A stretch of 64,000 nt of DNA from Anaeromyces robustus (GCA_002104895.1 MCFG01000303.1:22718-86717); one strand, 5' to 3'. Counted from the stretch's first letter, positions 1 through 32,208 are shown. The notes: generated by a model not told the origin, from the letters alone. A program made the numbers and translations.

Positions 1-129
1 GTTTTAGGAAAAGATTTTTACGATTTACAAATATATGCTTCTGAATTTTTAATTGATGATAATACTTTATTTTTCCTTGTTTCAGATGCTGATAAGAATA
101 TATGTCTTTTTACTTATGCACCATATAGT

Positions 130-177
<48 letters not shown>

Positions 178-1080
178 TTTTATTTTATTTTATTTATTTT
201 TTTTATAGTTAAAATGATTAACATTAAATAATTATTATTTTATTATTAATATATATTCATATTTTATTATTTTGTGCATTTAATTATATATTATATAAAT
301 AAATATTAAAAGATGTTCAATCAAGTAATGGACAAAAATTATTGAGACAAGCTGATTTTCATGTTGGATCACATGTTAGTTGTACTGCTCGTCTTGAAAA
401 AATTAATGTAATAAAGAAGAAATCAGATCAACGTCAACAACAACAATATTCATCAAATATTAAACAACATTGTTGTCTTTGTGGTAATTAAAGATAATAA
501 TAAATGAATAATAATTTTTTATTATTAATAATAAATAAATAATTATTTTTGTTTTCATTTATTTATTTATTTATTTATATTTATATTTATATTTTATCGT
601 TTATATTATATTAAAAGGTACATTGGATGGTGGATTATGCTATGTTGTTCCAGTTTCTGAGAGAATGTATAAACGTATGAATGCTTTAAATATTTCACTT
701 ACTACTGGTATTAATCATATAGCTGGATTAAATCCAAGAGGTTATAGGTATATATTATAATTGTTATTCTATTTTAATAATTATTTAATTTTTATAAATA
801 TATATTTATAGGTGTATAATTAATACAATGAGAATTTAATAATTATTTATTAAAATTATTTTATTTTATTTTTCAATTGAATTTGAAAAGACAAATGCAT
901 TCAAAATCTCTTCGTCTTAAATCCAATATACATAAGAATATATTGGATGGTGATTTATTATATCAATTTACAAATCTATCTATTACTGGTCAAAAGGATA
1001 TGTCTAAACGTATTGGTTCTAGTGTTGAAAAAATTATGAATGATTTATTAGAAATGTCAATAGGTATTGAATTTTTCTAA
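1..1080 (+). CDS. CPSF160/Cft1-like cleavage and polyadenylation factor, C-terminal part (5' end outside window)
   Basis: Four exons join in phase: 1-127, 313-483, 618-747 and 891-1080, with introns starting GTATTA, GTAATT and GTATAT and ending in AG. The joined protein carries the conserved C-terminus of CPSF subunit 1 (human CPSF1, yeast Cft1/Yhh1): FLVSDADKNICLFTYAP, then NGQKLLRQADFHVGSHVS, then GTLDGG followed by a VPVSERMYKR segment, then GLNPRGYR, then ILDGDLLYQF and a final SKRIGSS helix. This family is the large beta-propeller subunit of the nuclear pre-mRNA 3'-end processing complex, which contacts the AAUAAA signal region. The frame is open at base 1, so the gene begins upstream. 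A lineage-specific Lys/Gln-rich insert (KKKSDQRQQQQ) sits in exon 2. The first intron holds an ATTT microsatellite. The stop is TAA at 1078-1080. The family call is firm; the last acceptor (889-890) is chosen by phase and homology. Confidence 0.9.
131..181. repeat. (ATTT)n microsatellite in CPSF160 intron
   Basis: About a dozen ATTT units lie in the first visible intron of the CPSF160-like gene, just after the GTATTA donor. Confidence 0.85.
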
Positions 1081-2385
1081 TATGTGTATATTATTAATTT
1101 TAATTCAAAGTTAATAATTAATAATCATTATATCATAAAAGAGAAAAAAAGTTTAATATGATTATTATTCTTATTAAATTATTTAATATTAATTTAAAAA
1201 AATTAAGATAATAGGATTATTTTTATTATTTATACTTTTTTTAATTGTTTTTCTATATATTTATTTAAAAAGTTTTTTATATCATTTTTATTATTTTTAA
1301 TATAATTTATTTTTTTTTTTTTAAATTAATTTTTTATTAATGTACAAACGAAAATGATACATATTAAAAAATAAAAAATAATTAACAATATATTATAATA
1401 TTAATAGATAATAGATAATAATTATTATTATTTTCAATTTTAAAAATTATTGTTAATTTTTATTATTTTTATAAAATTTTTTTTGTAAAAAGAAAATGAT
1501 AATATAATAATAATATATAAATATTTAAATAATATAAATATATAAATTAATAAATAAATAAAATAAAAAATATACATATATATTATTTATATTAGTTATT
1601 TATCTTTATATATATATAATAATATAAAGCTTTTACTGTAAAAGTATATATTATTTAATGTTTCAATAATTATAATTATTTATTGAACATTTTACTTTTT
1701 TAGTACCAGAATTTTTTTATATATTTTTATAATAAGGAAAAACCTTATATAAATTTAAAAAATAATTAACTATTAAGCATTCAAAACTTAAAAAAAAAAT
1801 AAAATTTTATTTACCATGTTAACAAAAAAGTATAATACAATAAACATTTGAATATTAAATATTTATGATTTTAATTATAAATATTTTAAAATAATTAAAT
1901 GCTTATACTTTTTTAAAATAATAAATGAAAAATGTATATTATTGATAAGTGAATCGTTATATTTTTTTAATTTTTTTTTATATTTTGATTATAATTATTT
2001 TAAATAATTATAATAATAAATTACGATTTTAAATTTACTAAAAAAAAATAATATTATATATAATAATAATAATTAATATTAATATAAAAAAATTATAATT
2101 TGTACAAAATATGTTTAGTTAATTTTTTATTAATATTACTATTAATATTATTTAATACATTGTAATCTAAATATAATACTTTTTCATATTATAAAAATAT
2201 TATATATAGTTAGTTTAAACTTATTTAACATAATTCTAAGTATCTTCTCAAAAGAATTGTCACCAAAAGTGCATATAAATTGGACAATATGAACCTCAAT
2301 CATATTGTTATATTTTTATTTTTATTAAACTAAATGGATATTATTAAATTATAAATTGTTAAACACTAAATAATTATAATAAAAC

Positions 2386-2583
<198 letters not shown>

Positions 2584-2718
2584 TCAATAATAAAAAATTT
2601 TTAATAATAAAGAAAAACTATAGTTATAAAATTTTATAATTATTTATTTTTAATTTAGATATATATATATTTATTTATTTTTTAAATATTATAATTTATG
2701 ATTATATTTATGAAAATT

Positions 2719-2780
2719 ATTATTTGTATTATAACCATCAATTTCATTTCCATGAAATTGATGGTTATAATACAAATAAT
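2719..2780. repeat. Perfect 29-bp inverted repeat (hairpin) with 4-nt loop
   Basis: The left arm 2719-2747 is the exact reverse complement of the right arm 2752-2780, with loop TTCC at 2748-2751. The arms contain the comparatively GC-bearing core ATAACCATCAATTTCAT, so this is not a trivial A/T palindrome. It could be a foldback element, a young inverted duplication or a structured transcript; nothing in the sequence decides which. Confidence 0.9.
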
Positions 2781-2808
2781 TGATTTACCAAAAATTTATA
2801 ATTCAATA

Positions 2809-3292
2809 TATAAGCCACATATAAAAATTCAAAATTATTTATGTTTAGTGTATATATTAAACTTTATTTCATTTTAACTTATTTTTTGTATTGAAAATAT
2901 ACTTTTAATTAATTTTTTTAATCTTTTTTTTTATTTATTTAAATTTATAAGATTTTATTATTAAAAATATTTGAATATGTATTATTATCTTATAGTTATA
3001 TTAACTATTTTAGTTTATGGGATATATATGAACATTATTTTAAAATGTATTAAAATATAATATATCATAAAATATAATCGGATTTATTTAATGTAGAACC
3101 ATTTATATTTCTATTAATTAACAAGTAATATAAATAAATAACTAATAGATAACACAATTATTAAAACTAAATTAATGACTTTTTATTATTTACTTATTTA
3201 GTTAACTTTATTAATATATTTAATGATAAAGAGTTACAATTATTTAAAATATATAAATTACATGCTTTTATCTTAATATAATGTGGCTTATA
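2809..3292. mobile_element. Possible short inverted-repeat element (MITE-like)
   Basis: TATAAGCCACAT at 2809-2820 is matched by its reverse complement ATGTGGCTTATA at 3281-3292, enclosing about 480 bp of non-coding AT-rich DNA. The 11-mer TGTGGCTTATA also occurs at 33294-33304 inside another candidate element. The repeat is short and no clear target-site duplication was found, so the call is tentative. Confidence 0.3.
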
Positions 3293-3914
3293 CATTAAGT
3301 TTAATACATTAGTTTTAACACATATTTAACATATTCTAACATTAATAAATGTAATTTAAATATTAATTTAAATTTCAATAAAATTAATTAATATTTTAAT
3401 AAAAATTTTATAATAAAATATAATTAATTAGATTTTTAAAAAAATTTAGCATTATTATTAAACATTTCTTATTATTAAAAATTTTGCTTAAAAGTAATTT
3501 TTAAAAGAATACAAGATAAAAAATGATATATAATATACAATAAAATAATTAGAAGAATATTATTAATTTCAAAACATATTAAATTTTTTTATATAATTTG
3601 ATATAAGTAAATTATATAAAAAATAAAATAAAAGAGAAAGTTTTTACTAATATATATAGAAATATAAAATAAGTTTTAAAATATATAGGATAGATATATT
3701 TATATATCATTTAAAGGACTTTTTACATATATACATTATTTTAGATAAAAGAAAATAAATCAAAGTTTGTCCTTATATATACAATATTATAAAAATTGAA
3801 ATTTTCTTTTTAGGGTTTATACAATATTACTACTACTACTCATAATAATAATAATAAAATAATAATAATAACAATAATTATTTTATTATTATTATTATAA
3901 TTAATAAAGAAATT

Positions 3915-23220
<19,306 letters not shown>

Positions 23221-24602
23221 ATTATTTAAATAAAAAAAATCATAGATATATCTGTGATATATCATTTATTAATAATTATTAAAATTATATATATATATAT
23301 ATAAATATAATAATAATCAAATTAAAAAAAAAAAATTTATAAATATTTAAAAATAATAATTTTTTTATCAATGTAAATTATATTAATACAATTATAAAAA
23401 AATATGTATATATAAATAGATAAATAATAATATGTAGAAGAAAAAACATACATTTTTATATATTTTTTAATAGCAATTTTGAAAAAAAAAAGCCAATATA
23501 TTTATAAAAAAAAACTTAATAAAAAAAAAAATTAAATATAAGTTTTATATTATCTTTATAATTTATAATTTTACTTATTTTTTGCTATGATATATTTTAT
23601 ATATGATTAATATAGTTGAAAAATGATTAGTTGGTTTAAATTTAATTTAATATTGTTACACAAATCCTTAATTATATTTATTTTAAAAATATTAAAAAGA
23701 TTAAAATATCAATATTTCTAACGATCCTTATCCTTATGATAATTATTCAAAATATATAAATAGTAATGAAAGTGAAAAGTTTTATATTATCTTATAATTT
23801 ATAATTTTACATATTTTTTGCTATTATATATTTTATATGGAATTTATGAAATTTTATGGGTATGGTTAAATATTATTAATATCATGATAAATAACAAATA
23901 GATAATAAATTTAATGAACTTTTTAATAAAACTATAATATAAAGGTAAAGGTAATATAATGATTATATTATTTGCTTAATTTATACCAAGTTTAATGACT
24001 AATTTACATTTTTAATTAACAAATATATTAACCTTCTTGGAACATTTATTACTAATGTAAAATTATTAATTAAAAATTACTAATATTAATAATTATTAAC
24101 AATTTTTTTTTATAATTTTATTTTTTAAATTTTTTATTTATTATATATGGTCATTTTTATAATACATTTAATTTATATATCTTTTATTTTTATTTTTATT
24201 TTTTACTTTTATTTTTAATTATTTTTATTATTTTTTATTATTACTTTTTATTTTATTATTGTTGTTTTTTATTATAATTAATAAATAAATATTAATTACG
24301 ACTTCTTTTTTTTTTATTTTATTTTTTTCTTTTTTTTCCTTTTATATATATTATACATAAAAAGGTAAATATTATAAACTTCAAAAAATCATTATTATAA
24401 CAATGATTTCATTTAATAATAAAAAATAATAAAAAATGATAATAAATATAAAATCATTTTATATTATTTTTTTTAATGTTTATGTATGTAATATAGATAT
24501 AAGAAAAAAAAAATTAAACTTCATATTATATATATTGTCATTACAAGAAAAGATGAATTGAAAATAAAAAAATATAAAAATTAATTAATTAATTCATTTT
24601 TT
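23221..24602. other. AT-rich spacer between convergent genes
   Basis: This region holds the 3' ends of the scaffoldin (+) and the LRR-transglutaminase gene (-). No coding signal is seen. A dispersed direct repeat (23541-23606 and 23778-23840) and several poly(A)/poly(T) tracts are present. Confidence 0.55.
23541..23840. repeat. Pair of direct repeats, about 65 bp, 237 bp apart
   Basis: The segment starting AGTTTTATATTATCTT recurs starting at 23778, each copy continuing through ATAATTTATAATTTTAC, TATTTTTTGCTAT and ATATATTTTATAT with a few substitutions and a small indel. Confidence 0.7.
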
Positions 24603-25643
24603 TTATTCGGCGAAACAACAAGCACGGTTTCTAACCATCCAACTATAAAGTTGATAAATGTATGGAGTATTATATGTCCATTCTTCTGGGTAATTATAAC
24701 GATTTTCATAAATTTGCCAATTATTGAAATCAAGTTCTTTGTCAGAAGAAAGATTGTAAGCTTTTTTAAGAATAGCTTTTTGTTCACCAACTTTTCTAAA
24801 GACATTTTTATTATAACTACTTCCATAGGTGGAATGAACAATATCAATATTATACCAATATCTATATTGATTATCTCTTTTAACTTTAACATAATTCCAT
24901 CTATAATATTTAGCATCAAAACCAACATAAGTTTCATGAGATAAAATACCCATAGTAATAGACATAGTACGGAAAGCTCTTGCTATACCTTCAGAATTAC
25001 CAGCTTTAAGAAGAAGAGCAGAAGCAGCAGTATCACTATGAGCAGCACTTTCCATATAAGTAACATGTTCTTTTAATTTTTTAGCAAGAGTATATAAATC
25101 ATGTAATCTTTTACTATCATTTGGATCACTATTATCAGTATATTTTTGATAATTAACAGGTAAACCCCATTTTTGAAGTAAATATTTAGAATAATTATCA
25201 ACTAAAGATTGAACACCATTACCTTTAAAATGAACATGTTTATTACAACCATCAAAAGCTAATTCATTAGTAACAGTAACTTCTTTACAACGGAAATTAA
25301 TAGTTTCAATGTAACTATTAAAGAAAGCATTTGGTGAAATATTAATTTTTTTAACTCTTTCTGGAATAATTAAATTCTTAACATTATTATTAGAGAAGGC
25401 AGCAGCACCAATTTGATTTACAGTGAATACTTTTCCATTAACATTAAGAACAGGTTCAACATAAAGAGTGTTAGAATTAGCATATTTTGGTTCAACACCC
25501 ATAATGGTAGCTGTTTTTGTTTCATAACTAACCCAATAATGGAATTTACCATCAGATTTATTAATTTCATCGGCATAATCTGGACGGGCATAAACCATCC
25601 AAATGTTTAAGACAATTATATATGCAATATTAATGAGTTTCAT
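24603..25643 (-). CDS. Secreted LRR (BspA-type) protein with transglutaminase-like domain, probably catalytically inactive
   Basis: A single exon of 346 residues. Residues 1-19 are a signal peptide ending VYA. Residues about 45-145 fit a short BspA/LRR_5-type repeat region (VNQIGAAAFSNNNVKNLIIP, NISPNAFFNSYIETINF, ELAFDGC). Residues about 175-270 align with a transglutaminase-like fold: a helix before GNSEGIARAF, a following MGI, then YRWNYVKV, then WYNID. Papain-like transglutaminases use Cys (G-x-C-x-G), His (HAW-like) and Asp. Here the first position is Ser217, the His position is Tyr247, and only Asp267 remains. I infer a non-catalytic fold, perhaps used in binding. No dockerin is visible. 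The ATG follows an A-rich leader, and the next Met is far inside. Its 3' end faces the scaffoldin 3' end. Confidence 0.7.
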   Translation of the reverse strand: MKLINIAYIIVLNIWMVYARPDYADEINKSDGKFHYWVSYETKTATIMGVEPKYANSNTLYVEPVLNVNGKVFTVNQIGAAAFSNNNVKNLIIPERVKKINISPNAFFNSYIETINFRCKEVTVTNELAFDGCNKHVHFKGNGVQSLVDNYSKYLLQKWGLPVNYQKYTDNSDPNDSKRLHDLYTLAKKLKEHVTYMESAAHSDTAASALLLKAGNSEGIARAFRTMSITMGILSHETYVGFDAKYYRWNYVKVKRDNQYRYWYNIDIVHSTYGSSYNKNVFRKVGEQKAILKKAYNLSSDKELDFNNWQIYENRYNYPEEWTYNTPYIYQLYSWMVRNRACCFAE

Positions 25644-25937
25644 CTTTTTTTTTTTTTTTTTATTATTATTTTTATAATTAATTTATTTTGTTTTTTTTAA
25701 AAAAAAAACTTTTTTGAAGGATATTTATTTCCTATTTATATTATTTTTAAAAATAGAAAAAACACAATTAATATTAATTTCATATAACATAATATAATAA
25801 TAATTTTTTTTATATCCTTTCTTCCTTTCTATTATCTTAATTATATTTAAAAAAAAAATATAAAATATATCATTATGGTAAATTGTAACATAGAAAAAAA
25901 AATCAATATAATAAAAGAAATTTTAATTTAATTTTAA

Positions 25938-26042
25938 TTAATTTTTAAATTTTACCAAAATTTAACTTTATTAGGTGAATTTAAATGTATAAATTTTTAA
26001 ATTTTACCAAAATTTAACTTTATTAGGTGAATTTAAATGTAT
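25938..26042. repeat. 52-bp tandem duplication, two copies
   Basis: The unit contains TTTACCAAAATTTAAC and TTATTAGGTGAATTTAAATG. It occurs twice with an exact 52-base period and essentially no differences, so the duplication is recent. Confidence 0.85.
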
Positions 26043-28095
26043 AAATTAGTAAGTAATAAATGAATAAACAAATAAGTTAATAAATAAATATTATATAAAT
26101 AATAAATGAATAAATAAAAATTAATTAATATAAATTAATCTAAATAAAAAATAATAATAAAAGAAGAATATTAAATTATTTTTTTTAGTGTTACCATAAA
26201 TTTTAATAATTTTACCATTATAATGGTATTACAATATTAAGCAATTTTAATAATAATTAAAGTTTAATTATTTTAAATTTTTTTCTTTACAACCTTTTTT
26301 ATCCTTTTTTGTATAATAAAGATTTAAATTTAAAGAATATTATTATGTTAAATAATTATTTAATTAAATTAAAAAGAAAATCTTGAAAATAAAAAAATGT
26401 ATAGTTATGAAAATCTAATAATATATTTTAAAGATTGAGGATGTGTGGAATATTTAAAATCAATTTTTTTATATATTTTATTATTATTAATATTATTAAT
26501 TATTAATTTGCTATAATTGTTTTCATTAATTATTAATTATTGATTATTATTATTATTATTACTATTAGTATTAAGAAAACAAGTTTGATGTTTAATAATT
26601 TATTATAATTATTTAATTATTAATTATTATTTATAGTATAATAATTATAATATGTAACAATTATAGAATATAGAATTTTATAAATTTCGATTAATAAAAA
26701 AAATTTTTTTCTGTTTTTACAGAAAATTAATTAAAATTGAAAAAATACTTTGAATAAATATTGGTTATTTTTTATATTAATAATTAATATTTTGTTATTA
26801 ATAAATTGATATTATTAAATATTTTTAAATATTATCAAAATATATTAGTTGATTTTTTATTTAATTAGAACAGAATAAAATATATTATTACTATATTGTA
26901 ATATTTATTAATAAAATAAATACTTCTTCAAAAGTAGATTGCTACTAATAATTGAATAATAAATGAATAAATTAATATGGTATTACTTGATAATGATAGA
27001 TATAATTAATGATTTTATTATATCATGAATGATATAATTAAGTTGAATAAATTTTATTACTATGTATATTGTAATATATAATTCTTGTATAAATGTTAAA
27101 TGAATAAATAAATAAATGAATAAATAAATAAATAAATAAATATATATATAAATAAATAAATAAATAAATAATTTTTAATTTATTATTATAAATATTGGTG
27201 AATTAACAATGGTAATATATGAAATTAAAAATTTAAACTTATTATTACCAATATTATTATTTAATATATATATTTTATATTTTACCAATATTATATTTTT
27301 TAATTTATTTATTTTAATTTATTATTGATTTTTCTTTTTTTCGTAATTTTTTTGACAATAATAGGAAAATTAAAATAAAAACTAATGAAAAAGAATATTT
27401 ATATAATTATTTAATTCTAAATAATAATTATATAAATTAAATAGTGAGTGAAGATGAACGATTAAGATTTAATTTAATACATATAAATTCAAAATTCTAT
27501 TAATTATTACTTCTCGATACTTTAATAGTATTGTTCTATATTGATATATAAAAAAATTTTTTTTTTAAAATAAGAATGACAAGGTCTATTGGTTATTTCA
27601 ATGATTTAAAGAAAAATATATGTTTCAAAAGGGTGATCATTAATAGAAAATGAAAATTTTATTTTTATTATTTATGGAGAAATTGTTAAAAAAAAAAATA
27701 AAAAAAAAAAAAAGCAATGAATACAATAAAACAAATAAAATAAAAGTAAATAAATATATATCAGAATAAAGAAAATAAAATAAATAATATTGCAGAACAT
27801 AATATAAAAAATGAAATAAATAATATTAATAATACAGAACAGAATAAGCAGAATGAAGTGAATAATTTCATTATAATACAAACCAGAATGAAAATAATAA
27901 AAATATCATTCAAACAAAAAAGATAAAAAAATAAATATATATATTCTAAATATAATAAAGTATAATATTTTTTTAAACATCATTTTATATACAAAAATAA
28001 AAACACTTTAAAATATTATTAATGATATTAATGATATAGTCATTATATCTTAATAATAGTTAAATGAATTAAATGTAAATAGATAAAATCAAAAT

Positions 28096-28096
<1 letters not shown>

Positions 28097-28180
<84 letters not shown>

Positions 28181-28183
28181 TTA
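28097..28183. repeat. (TTTA)n microsatellite
   Basis: About 20 clean tetranucleotide units in intergenic DNA. Confidence 0.9.
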
Positions 28184-29036
28184 CTGTTTTTATTTTTCTT
28201 TATTGAATTTTCTAAAATTGATTATATTTATTATTTTAATAATCTTTTTTTAATTATTAAAATTAATTTATTATTGTTTTTTTTTATTTTATTAATTTTA
28301 TATAAATAATTTATTGTTTGATTTTATTTTAATTTATATTTTTATTTTATTTTTATTTATTGCTCTATTGATTTATTTAATTTTTTTTTTGTGAGGGAAA
28401 AAGAGGTTAAAAAAAACTAATTTACATGAAATAATAATAATAATATAAATATATATTTTTTTATGAATAACAATATATTTAAAAAAATATCAAATTTTTT
28501 ATAATCTAATTATTATTTTTAATAATTTTTTTTTATAATTAAATATATACATATATATGTATTTATGTATATATGTATATAATATAATTATTTTAATTAA
28601 AAATTATAAATAATTATAACAATCTTTTATTTATTATTATAAAATTTATAAAATTTATATATAAATATTTACTTTTTTTTTTTTTTTTTATTTTTATATT
28701 TTCTAATGAATTTTAATATTAGTATTTATATTTATTAATACTAACATATAGAATTTTTACAAGCTATTTATTTTATATATATATATATATGTATTTTTTT
28801 TTTTCTTTTTATTTTTTGTTTCTATTTTTTTTTTTTAAGTTCATCTTTTAAGCTATATATAATTATTTTTTATTTTAAATCAGTATTATTATATATATAT
28901 CTATTGAAAAAATATTTTTTTTTTTTTCATTTAGAATAATTTAATATCTGTTTAAATTAACATCTATATTATATTTATTTCTTTTTAAATTTTTATTTAA
29001 AAAATTTTTATAATAAAATTTGGTTTATTATTATCA

Positions 29037-30611
29037 TTATATAAAAGAAGATTGATAGTAATTTGAATTATAAGGATTTTTCTTCAATTTAGCATAAGGA
29101 TTAACATCTATAAAGGTTAAATCATTACTATTACTAGTATTATTACTGCGATCACTTATATCATAATCCATTAGTTTACTTTTATTATTTTTATTATATT
29201 TTTTTTGGTTAAAATCTTCATACTTTCCAAAAGATGAATGACTACGATGATGATGATGTTGCGATTTATCATATTTATGAGATATATCATAATCCACCAT
29301 TTTATATTTATTATTATTATTATTATTCTTATTATTATTATTATAATTATCATAATCATCATATCTTCTACTTAAAGTTGAATTATTTTGTCCTAATTTA
29401 GGAGTTACATCATAACTCATTATATAATTATTATTATTAATATTATTAATATTATTATTATTAATATTATTATAATTATTAATATTACTAATATTATTGT
29501 TATGATTATAATATTCAAAATGATCGTGGTCATTGTCATCATCATCACCATCAAACTTTCTATATACAACACTATAATCAGTATTAGGAGTTGAGATACT
29601 ATGATTATTAGCACTACTAGTATTATTACTAGAACTTTTAACGGTTATATTATTTTCTTCAACATAATATCTTAATAAAATTTGATCTATATACATGAAG
29701 AAATAACTAAAATTTAATACAAATACACGAATTTTATCTATTCCTTGATCATCACACATTACACCAAAGAAGTCTACAGTTTCTTGTTTATTTTCTATTC
29801 CATGATATAATTTAATTGTATATAGTATTCCTAAACAAAATGCTAAAAGGAATGGAAATCCAGCGATAGTTACAAATATTGAAAGATATATACGATATTC
29901 AGATAAATGTTTAAATTTTTGGAAAAAATTATTTTCAATATTATTACCATTTCTATTATTACTATATATATGGGTATTACTTTTTTTATTAAAAAAGTAT
30001 TTTTTTAAAGTAATAATCACTGATATATCAAATGCTATGCTACCAAATTGTTGTAATATAACGGTTGTCCATTTTTTAAGTTTATGATTTGCTAAATTTC
30101 TTAAATATTGATAATTACTTTCTAATTCATTATTTGGATCATATGGACTTACATTTTCAAATGGAACATTTGTAGGATAAACAATCATTTGAATTACTTT
30201 TATTATATTATAAATAATACATAATATTAATACCCATTTTAATTTTTGATTATTTCTAATGAGAGCTTTTGTTCTTAAGACAAGATACCAGTCTCCTATG
30301 ATTTCACTAGAATACCAAAATATACTAGCTATACCATAACTATTAGACCAACCTAAATTACTGAAAGGCCAATAACTTGGATAATCTTTTGGATAAAGAT
30401 CTAAAGTATTTACAAAAATATCACCAATACATCTTAAAGCCCAATGAAGTACCATAAGAAGAATAATAGGTCTTTTTATATTATTATGAGATATAATTAA
30501 AACTAAGCATGTCCATGGAAAAAATTCATGACTATATAATTGACTTATTATTACTTGGATATTATCATAAAAATTATATGAACTATCTGCTACTTTTATG
30601 AGATCATTCAT
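29037..30611 (-). CDS. Seven-transmembrane protein with Asn-rich cytoplasmic tail, family not recognised
   Basis: A single exon of 524 residues. Hydrophobic segments lie at about residues 28-42, 47-67, 92-112, 125-145, 181-205, 240-265 and 294-315, giving seven helices. Features between helices include a Pro/Trp-rich loop (YPKDYPSYWPFSNLGWSN, about 73-90), a GDWYLVLRTKAL segment after helix 3 and a polar loop at about 207-239. Residues from about 318 to the end are low complexity: Asn/Asp runs, a His/Asp stretch, and YDIS-containing segments repeated three times (MVDYDISHKYD, LMDYDISDRS and a YDVT variant). There is no clear cleavable signal peptide. It could be a divergent receptor or an uncharacterised membrane family; I see no class-defining motif. 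It lies in the same orientation as the LRR gene (5') and the class C receptor gene. Confidence 0.65.
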   Translation of the reverse strand: MNDLIKVADSSYNFYDNIQVIISQLYSHEFFPWTCLVLIISHNNIKRPIILLMVLHWALRCIGDIFVNTLDLYPKDYPSYWPFSNLGWSNSYGIASIFWYSSEIIGDWYLVLRTKALIRNNQKLKWVLILCIIYNIIKVIQMIVYPTNVPFENVSPYDPNNELESNYQYLRNLANHKLKKWTTVILQQFGSIAFDISVIITLKKYFFNKKSNTHIYSNNRNGNNIENNFFQKFKHLSEYRIYLSIFVTIAGFPFLLAFCLGILYTIKLYHGIENKQETVDFFGVMCDDQGIDKIRVFVLNFSYFFMYIDQILLRYYVEENNITVKSSSNNTSSANNHSISTPNTDYSVVYRKFDGDDDDNDHDHFEYYNHNNNISNINNYNNINNNNINNINNNNYIMSYDVTPKLGQNNSTLSRRYDDYDNYNNNNKNNNNNNKYKMVDYDISHKYDKSQHHHHRSHSSFGKYEDFNQKKYNKNNKSKLMDYDISDRSNNTSNSNDLTFIDVNPYAKLKKNPYNSNYYQSSFI

Positions 30612-32001
30612 TATAACTATAACATTTACACAAATAAATATATATAATCAATATTTTTATTTAAATTTTATATATACAATAATATATTGATGCAAATATT
30701 ATATATTTTATATTATTATATATTGTAAATTTAATAATTATTCTTATTTTTTTTTTTTTAGTTATATATTTATATGTTTATTTTTTTTTTATTTCTTAGT
30801 TTTTTTCTTAAATTATAAACATTTAATATCTATATAAATAGTCCCATATATATAAATATAATTAAAAATACATTTTATTTTTTATTATATAAATACAATT
30901 ATATTTATATATATATAGATTTGACTATTATTGTTTTATATATAGAATATTATTTTTTATTTTTTTTTTATTTACTTTTTCCCTCTTTCTTTTATTTATT
31001 GATATTTTTTTTATTATAATTTTTAAAAATTATTTTTGGACAAATATAAAGGTTTATATATGAATTTTGTTATTAAATAAAAGAAAATAGAACACAAGAA
31101 TTTTTTAAAAAAAAAAAAAAAAAAAAAAAGTTAATTTTTAAAAAGTAAAAAAGAATATAAAATAAAGAAAATTAATATATTATATTATATTATATTATAT
31201 TATATTGTAAATATTAAATTAAATTATTATATATTATTATATTAATATTAATTGTAACAAAAAATATTCTTCTTTAATAATACATTATATTATATATATT
31301 TATTGTTACCAACTTTATATGTTTATATTTATTTATTTATTCTTTACATTTATTTTATTAATATTTATTTATTATTTTTTATTTATTATTTTTTATTATT
31401 ATTTTCTTTTAAAATAAGATTCCATAATATTTTAAAAGAAAAAAAGAAAAAAGAAAAAAAATGAATATCAATAAAAATTAATATAAGTAATATTGTAAAT
31501 GGTTTCAAAATTTTATTAAATTTTTTTGATATTCATTGAATTTAATATTCTGTTTTGCTTCTATCAAAAAACAAGATTTTTAGTTAAAAAAGTAAAATGT
31601 AACCATTTAAAAATAAAACCATAATAAAAATATTATTAAAATAAATAATATTAATAATAAATAATATAATTAATAATTAAACTTTATTATTTTATTATGT
31701 AACATTATTAAATTATTAAATATATATTTTTTTTAATAAATTTTTATATGATAGATTTATTTTTACATGTAAGTTGTTTTATTTATATATTGATTATTAG
31801 ATAATACATAAATTAAAAAATTTTTTTTTAATTTATTTCTTATTATTTTATAATTAATTATTATAAATTATTATTAATTATTTAATTATTTATTAAATTA
31901 AAATGTGTCGATGAAAGGAAAATCATTTGTATACAATTCTATATATAGTAATAGTCATATAAAAATGTTACAAAAAAAAATTTGGTGATTTTGTAAAAAT
32001 T

Positions 32002-32208
<207 letters not shown>

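Larger units (their letters stand above)
25644..29036. other. AT-rich intergenic region upstream of the LRR gene and downstream of the 7TM gene
   Basis: I see no coding exon. It contains a 52-bp tandem duplication (25938-26042), AAAT-type simple repeats (about 27100-27171 and 28097-28183) and long poly(T)/poly(A) tracts near 27545, 27690 and 28675-28925. Open frames here are low-complexity A/T translations. Confidence 0.55.

Noticed and set aside
877-1080. Independent small gene starting at 877
   Set aside because: It is the last exon of the CPSF160-like gene; the true acceptor is at 889-890 and the preceding exons align with the same family.
24581-24944. Open frames on both strands overlapping the LRR-transglutaminase gene
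   Set aside because: Shadow frames with no protein-like composition; the 346-residue frame has signal peptide and domain matches.
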